Below are positions 5,795 through 10,396 of a stretch of 10,396 nt of DNA, piece after piece. Origin of the DNA: Ettlia oleoabundans (Eukaryota > Chlorophyta > Chlorophyceae > Chlamydomonadales). The notes beneath the pieces are model-generated. The model saw only the letters and a list, made by a program, of their open reading frames with translations, was not told the origin of the DNA and searched no databases. A program made the translations under genes and the position numbers. Each line of letters opens with the position of its first letter. The stretch's first letter is position 1. The DNA is taken from assembly GCA_019693395.1 (NCBI GenBank), contig JAAMXP010004204.1, positions 1 through 10,396 of the forward strand. The letters are read 5' to 3'.

Positions 5795-7640
5795 ATGGCA
5801 GGAACTCGCGTGTTCTGCGGCGGGCTCGATGAGCGAACCCAGCAGGGGGACCTGGAGCAAGAGGTGCGGTTCTGGCCGTCTGGGCGGCCCTCTTCGAGTT
5901 GGCAAGTAATATTGGGACTCGGCGAGGTTGGCGCCGCGGCGCATCAGCGCAGGAGTGCTGCAAATCAGAGGCGCCGCTTTGCGCGTTTCGCTGTCCGGAT
6001 GTTGAGATGCTGCGCGTGAGCCATAGAAGGCATCTGAATTTGAAAAGGCTAGGGGGAGGGCGTCTGGGACTGGAGGTCAAGCGGCATGCGACGGCGGCGG
6101 CGCCCACAGAGTGCGTGCTGCAAGCCGCCATTTTGCGACCTTGAACAGGCCATCTGCTCCCTCGTCTTCCTGCTGTATAGTTTGGTCGCTATGGCAAAGT
6201 TTCAAGCGTCTGGATTGCGAGGTAAGCTGCGTTACAAGGCGGTAGGCCTTGCTGGGAGGCCGTTTTGTGGCCATAAATCTGCCGTCCCGCGCGTCCAAAT
6301 GCTGGGGGCAATCTGCTGCAAGCTGGTGTTTCCTTGATATGGTGGCCCTTTGGGTTTGGTTGCATCCGTCCCCGCACAATCTGCACAGTCCGCGAAGGTT
6401 AACGTTGTTTTGTGCAGGTGACTGCCCTACGAGCCACGGTATTCAACCCCACCTTATTCCTGCTCCAGCATTGCCCACTCATTGCTGCAGGAACCCGCCC
6501 GGCTTTGGCTTTGTGACCTTCGATGACGACCGCGATGCAGATGACGCTGTTGCCGGCTTGGATGGGAAGAACGGTTGGAAGGTAGCCAGTGGGTGTTTGT
6601 TTGAAGCTGTAGTCCTTCCTAGCCATGCACCGCTGCATCCAGGCCAGACACATTTGCATCCTTTCCTTCCCCACAGCATCGCAAACCTCTGCACTGCCTT
6701 ACCATGGTATGCAATATTTCAGGTGGAGCGTGCCAGGCCGAGCAGGAGGGAGGGTGGCTTCGGTGGTGGCCGCGGGGGCGGCTACGGTGGCGGTGGCTAC
6801 GGTGGGGGCGGCTATGGCGGGGGTGGCGGAGGCGGTGGCGGAGGGTTCGGCCAGTCCAAGTGTTACGCCTGCGGCGAGGTACGAGGGCTGGAGAGGGTTT
6901 ATTTTTCAGCGCCGCCAGTTCGACAGCTTGCTCATCCGGCAGCACCCTGCTGTGTGTTGCCTGAAGGGGGCTGTGCTTGCAGCCATGCTTGCAGCCGCAT
7001 CACATTGCCTGAAGGGGGCTGTGCTTGCAGCCATGCTTGCAGCCGCATCACATTTTGGCATGTGGCTCCCTCAGTCAGCGCAACCTTCTTCGGAGCTCTC
7101 GCATATCCGCTAACAACTGTGTTTCGCTGCACCTCAATGCCCCCCTTGCCATACTCTGCAGATGGGCCACTTTGCCCGAGAGTGCCCCAGTGGCGGTGGC
7201 GGCGGCGGTGGTGGTGGTCGGTATGGCGGTGGTGGTGGCGGCGGTGGCTATGACCGTGGGGGCTACGGTGGCGACCGCGGCGGGCGTGACCGTGACGATC
7301 GCCGTGACAGTAGGGACTACGACCGCCGTGATGACAGGTAGGGGTGTGTGGCTGCATGGCGCCCCACCTGACATCCCCCAATATGCCCAGACTGCATTTG
7401 CTGCCCAGTGCCACAGCCGGGCCGTGCAATGCGACATCCCCCGCTTGCCTACCTGGCAAATGGTGTTGCACCCAACCCCCTGCTGCTTGTCCCTGTCTGC
7501 TCCCCAGGTACGGCGACAGGCGCGACAATGACGACCGCCGTGATCGTGAGCGTGGCTCCGATCGCAGGGAGCGCTCCCCTCAGCGCTCCCGTAGCCCTGC
7601 TGGCGGCCATGACCGCCGCAGTTCCCCCGCCTACGACTGA
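5795..7640 (+). CDS. RSZ: RSZ-type SR splicing factor (RRM + CCHC zinc knuckle)
   Basis: Six exons, 5795-5863, 6181-6221, 6491-6581, 6723-6878, 7162-7337 and 7508-7640, encode 221 residues; all donors are GT and phases agree. The RRM spans residues 4-72, with RNP2 VFCGGL (6-11), SVWIAR (32-37), RNP1 GFGFVTF (41-47) and DGKNGWKVE, close to plant RSZ21/RSZ22 and animal SRSF7. A glycine tract with Tyr spacers (78-110) precedes the CCHC knuckle C114-x2-C117-x4-H122-x4-C127. A second glycine tract leads into a tail rich in D/R pairs (from about 150), with only four RS dipeptides (200-216). SR proteins of this type bind exonic enhancers in the nucleus and recruit U1 and U2AF; the tail is the docking and phosphorylation region. 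The start AACAATGG has good context. It diverges from PLP3 and converges on SMU1. Confidence 0.93.
5864..6180 (+). other. RSZ intron 1 (317 nt)
   Basis: The donor is GAG|GTGCGG and the acceptor CTGTATAG. It interrupts the RRM after residue 23. The RRM frame stays open to a stop at 6017-6019, so retention would yield a 74-residue truncated product. No other element was seen in it. Confidence 0.85.
6957..7052 (+). repeat. Perfect 48-bp tandem duplication in RSZ intron 4
   Basis: Two identical 48-bp units (6957-7004 and 7005-7052) lie inside intron 4 (6879-7161). Each unit also contains two near copies of GCTTGCAGCC. The lack of any difference between copies suggests a recent duplication. The unit is 16 codons long and stop-free in the frame of exon 4. 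Confidence 0.95.
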
Positions 7641-8065
7641 GCTGTCTGGCAGGTGCGGGCATGCTCATGGAGCGCTGCGCCTGCTGGGCCTCTTGTGTGA
7701 CCTTGCCAGGCTGCATTGCTGCTGTGGTCACTTGTCTGTCTGCATGCTGATCTCCTGGCCTTCAGTTCAAGTCTGTCGCACTGTTGATGATGGACCAAAC
7801 TGCGGCGGAGGTACAAGCTACGTATGCCTGCTTTCACGTTACGGACGAAGCCCAGTTCACCAGTGCCAAAGGATGCAAGCCAAGAAGACCGCAGCGTATG
7901 ACAGCCCTTGTTTCCCTCAATGAATGAATGCTCGGCTGAGTCACGCCCGCCTCCCTGCGACATGCTCCTGCGCCGCACTGCCGTGGAATCGCCCTGCTCC
8001 TCACTTGTGCGCTGTCGAGAGGTATGCCTGCTTCACCTAGAGGAGGCTTATACAAGGTTGTTTGT

Positions 8066-8070
8066 TTACA
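8066..8070 (-). terminator. TGTAA poly(A) signal, SMU1 gene (reads TTACA on plus)
   Basis: This is the nearest TTACA downstream of the SMU1 stop, implying a 3' UTR of roughly 840 nt. It lies about 100 bp beyond the RSZ signal, so the transcripts may overlap. The length makes it uncertain. Confidence 0.4.
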
Positions 8071-8171
8071 ACATGTTTGACAAGCCCATGCGTGCTCCCT
8101 TGCTATTCCTCAGCATGTGTTCCACCCTGTGTCCAACCACCCTTTCCCGGGGGGTAATACTTGCCTATTGT

Positions 8172-8176
8172 TGTAA
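8172..8176 (+). terminator. TGTAA poly(A) signal, RSZ gene
   Basis: This is the first TGTAA after the RSZ stop at 7638-7640, about 530 nt downstream. A second TGTAA occurs at 8834-8838 and could be an alternative. Confidence 0.5.
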
Positions 8177-8905
8177 ATCTGTGCTGTGACCAACCGAAGT
8201 CCATGCTTGTTCACAAGCTTTCTCACTTGGATATTCCGTGGCTGCTGCTGCCTTTCCAGTGCCCAGCAGATGCGCATGCTCAGTGCAGTGGCTGCCCTGT
8301 GCGTATCGCACCATGTCCCTGCAGGCCCGCTGCTGCTCTGCTTGGACGTTGCTGTCGCCGCCTCGCTGATCGCTGTTCCGCCTGGGATGTGCCCCTTTCA
8401 CTCGCTCTTCAGGACTACACACCGCTCACCACACCCGCCTCAACTCGCCACCTCCCCCGCTTCATGCCAGATCTTGCTTCTCCTCGGGGTCGTTGCAGCT
8501 AACCTTCAACTGGCATTGCCCTTATGAGAGCTCCTGGATGCACTGGCTTGTCAAGTTGGTAGGGGATTCAATTTCCGCTACAGGGCCCACCCGCTGCTGC
8601 CCCTCTGCAGTCCTGCCTGCCCCCTCCTGCTTTGCTTGCTTTGCGTTGCCGCGCGCATTGTGTATGTAGCAGGATGTCTTATGTTGTTGCCACAATGCAG
8701 GGTCTGATGCAGCTTCTGCAGATGACTGACCCTGTGCATGACGCCATGACGACGGGGGGGCTTAGAGTGGACGTGTACCTGGGTGTCCTGGGTGTTGCAG
8801 TTGAACAATGAATGTGCTGGTCCATATGAAATTTGTAACACACAGTCAAAGGGTAGGGAGTCAACGACGATGTATTGGCAACCAAACAAGTTGTGGTGCC
8901 AGGAG

Positions 8906-10034
8906 TCAGGGTTTCCAAGTCTTCAGCGTGCCGTCAGCTGCGTGTGTTGCCAGCAGGTTGCGGTGTGGGTGATGTGCAAGGCCGATTGGCTCTTTCTCAG
9001 CCACCTGCAGGATTGGAGGCGTAGAGCGATGGGTGTTTGCATCAGCATGAAGAGCACGTATCGTGAAAGCCCTGTGCATCACGGCTCTCCTCTGACGCTG
9101 CTGCCAGCCTGCCGATAATGATTTGGCCCACAATTGTGCGTGCAGGCCGATCAGGCCAACCTAACTGGTCAGGCATGGGTGAATAACACTCGCGTGAACC
9201 CAACAAGCCACCTTATTCACACCGGATTTGGGTTGTCAGCTACATGGGGGCCACTTCCCTGCCCCCCATGTAGGCTGCATACTTCTGCATGCTGGATCAG
9301 CGATGGAGATATAGCGAGCCCAACACCAAAGGTGCCCAAGCCAACCAGCCCTGCAACACACCCCAGCACCCACCCACCCAATGCCACCTGCCCACCTGCA
9401 TGAGATGCTCCAGCTTTCCCCCCGCTGTTGAGAAGCAGTAGAGCACACCGTCCTCGCCCAGGCAGTAGGCCCACTCGCCGCGTGGCGACAGCGTGAAGGC
9501 CAGGAAGTCGCCGCCCGACTTCTTCCCTGACTGGAAGCTTTTCACTACCTGCATGTGCATGGAGCGAGGGCCGGGGTGGTGATGGAGGAGAGGGCGGAAG
9601 GGGAGGTCTGAGGGGGCAAATCAGGTGAGCTGTTATGCAGGCATGTTACAACAGGCGGGCAGGGCAGCTCAGGGGAGGAAGGTCAACATGCGGCAGCTAC
9701 ATCATCCAGCATTTGAGCTGAGCTTGCCAGCATCGCAGCCGGGCCCCTGGACATGGCAGCCCAGGGTGCACAGCCAGCCTTGCCCCTCCCACAACACGTG
9801 GCCCCTGGCCACCCGGTTTGGTGCATGACCCACCTGTCCCTGTAGCGTCATGAGGTAGAGGGTTGAGGACCGCGTGGCCACATACACCTGGTCCACATTC
9901 TGGGGGTTGAGGGCCAGGCTGATAACCGCAGCCTCGCCTGTGGCCGAGGCCTGGGGTGGCCGGAAGACAAATGCGCAGTCGCAGGTCTTGGCGTCCCACA
10001 CGCGCACAGTGGCATCTGCACTTGCGCTCACAAT
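8906..10034 (-). CDS. SMU1: SMU1 spliceosomal WD40 protein, C-terminal part (5' exons outside window)
   Basis: Three phase-0 exons, 9834-10034, 9396-9548 and 8906-9004, encode the last 150 residues. The first reads [17 protein letters not shown], a WD40 blade ending in VWD, then a blade with [18 protein letters not shown]. The second has [12 protein letters not shown] and [13 protein letters not shown], followed by VLYCFST. The third ends in [14 protein letters not shown] and a terminal TLKTWKP. These match the end of SMU1 (suppressor of mec-8 and unc-52; human protein 513 residues) almost block for block, including the WKP terminus. SMU1 works in the nucleus with RED/IK in the spliceosomal B complex and affects alternative and short-intron splicing. 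The N-terminal LisH/CTLH and earlier WD blades must lie beyond 10396, because 10035-10396 holds no blade. Donors GTGGGT and GTGGGC, acceptors GCGCAG, CATGCAG and CCTGCAG. It converges on RSZ. Confidence 0.95.
9005..9395 (-). other. SMU1 last intron (391 nt) with hairpin
   Basis: The intron lies between CAG|GTGGGC and CTGCAG|GTGGCT and separates the last two coding exons. The donor side is rich in CCCA-type repeats on the plus strand. It contains the inverted repeat at 9241-9272; no other element was seen. Confidence 0.85.
9241..9272. repeat. Perfect inverted repeat, 10-bp stem and 12-nt loop
   Basis: TACATGGGGG at 9241-9250 is matched by CCCCCATGTA at 9263-9272. The hairpin sits inside the last SMU1 intron, roughly midway between donor and acceptor. 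There is no T-run, and its position in an intron argues against a terminator. Confidence 0.85.
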
Positions 10035-10396
10035 CTGCGCAGGGTGCGGGTGAGGGTGGGGGTGGTACAAGGGGGTTGCGCCCACACAGGAGACAGGCAG
10101 GCAGTCAGCCATGCAGTAGGTACAGGCAGGAGAAAAAAACAAGCGGCCAGGGGTATGCCGTGAGGCCTTTGGAGTCGGACTGGTGCTTAGATGCTGGGCT
10201 GGTGCTTAGATGCTGGTGGAAACAACAAAGGAAAAATGGATTTGAAGCCTTCATTGATTGCCATTGAGTTTTGTACGATGCGACCCCTTTTGTTAAGCCA
10301 GTTTCGTCTGAACTACATGGAGCGATTTGGCGTGCTTCTCGGACAACCATTTGCACTGTGTATGAGGGCAATCCTGTTTCCTCCTGAGCTGCGTGG
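10035..10396 (-). other. SMU1 intron running off the window
   Basis: No WD40 blade or other SMU1 segment can be read in any minus-strand frame here, so the 362 bases are taken as the 3' part of an intron ending in CTGCGCAG. It carries a 19-bp tandem duplication at 10180-10217. Confidence 0.7.
10180..10217. repeat. 19-bp tandem duplication
   Basis: Two adjacent copies of a 19-bp unit starting CTGGTGCTTAGATGCTGG differ only at the final base. It lies in the SMU1 intron and has no visible function. Confidence 0.9.

Larger units (their letters stand above)
7641..8905. other. Convergent 3' UTRs of RSZ and SMU1, no gene seen
   Basis: This interval separates the two stop codons. Its short open frames show no domain and no codon preference like the neighbouring exons. 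The first TGTAA on the plus strand is at 8172 and the first TTACA leftward of the SMU1 stop is at 8066, so the two predicted 3' UTRs together fill most of it. I saw no tRNA or other structured RNA. Confidence 0.6.

Noticed and set aside
6957..7052. The 48-bp duplication as a CRISPR-like or mobile element
   Set aside because: There are only two directly adjacent copies without spacers, terminal inverted repeats or an associated gene.
6249..7253. 334-codon open frame on the plus strand as one exon
   Set aside because: It includes real exons 3 and 4 but also introns 2-4, and it reads exon 5 out of frame as a Trp/Arg repeat. The six-exon model restores a full RRM and zinc knuckle.
6932..7731. 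Long minus-strand frames rich in His or Ala/Thr/Val
   Set aside because: They are reverse readings of the GGN glycine codons and D/R codons of the RSZ exons, with no independent support.
7641..8905. tRNA or snoRNA in the RSZ-SMU1 interval
   Set aside because: Fragments such as GTTCAAGTC near 7766 resemble a T-arm only loosely; no matching acceptor or anticodon stems were found.

Overview
The window looks like nuclear DNA from a volvocine (Chlamydomonas-like) green alga. The genes are split by many GC-rich introns of about 130-390 nt. Intronic CCTG and GGGGT microsatellites are common. The pentamer TGTAA, the usual green-algal poly(A) signal, lies downstream of both plus-strand genes, and its complement TTACA downstream of both minus-strand genes. 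The proteins match plant/algal families. The assignment rests on these traits, not on a database search.

There are four protein-coding genes in alternating orientation. (1) About 260-3049, plus strand, 5' end outside the window: the C-terminal 455 residues of a type I membrane protein built from beta-sandwich-like segments, two EGF-like modules, a Cys-rich stem, one transmembrane helix and a short cytosolic tail. (2) 4002-5391, minus strand, complete in 3 exons, 318 residues: a phosducin-like/TXNDC9 (PLP3) protein with a thioredoxin-like fold and an unusual C-terminal CxxC...HxH tail. (3) 5795-7640, plus strand, complete in 6 exons, 221 residues: an RSZ-type SR splicing factor with an RRM, glycine tracts, a CCHC zinc knuckle and a D/R-rich tail. 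(4) 8906-10034, minus strand, 5' part outside the window: the last three exons of the spliceosomal WD40 protein SMU1.

Genes 1/2 and 3/4 converge tail to tail; genes 2/3 diverge from a 403-bp shared intergenic region. Two splicing factors (RSZ and SMU1) therefore face each other, with predicted 3' ends that may overlap. Genes 1 and 2 have no obvious functional link to them.

The most unusual observation is in gene 1. Three of its seven fully contained introns, and probably a fourth, appear to use GC instead of GT at the 5' splice site, nearly always as G|GCAAGC, while all nine introns assigned in the other three genes use GT. Other points of interest are the PLP3 C-terminal tail, the D/R-rich tail of the RSZ protein, two stop-free introns of length 3n, and a perfect 48-bp duplication in the intron that splits the zinc knuckle. 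Exon boundaries were worked out by hand from reading frame, splice-site consensus and family resemblance; no transcript data were available.
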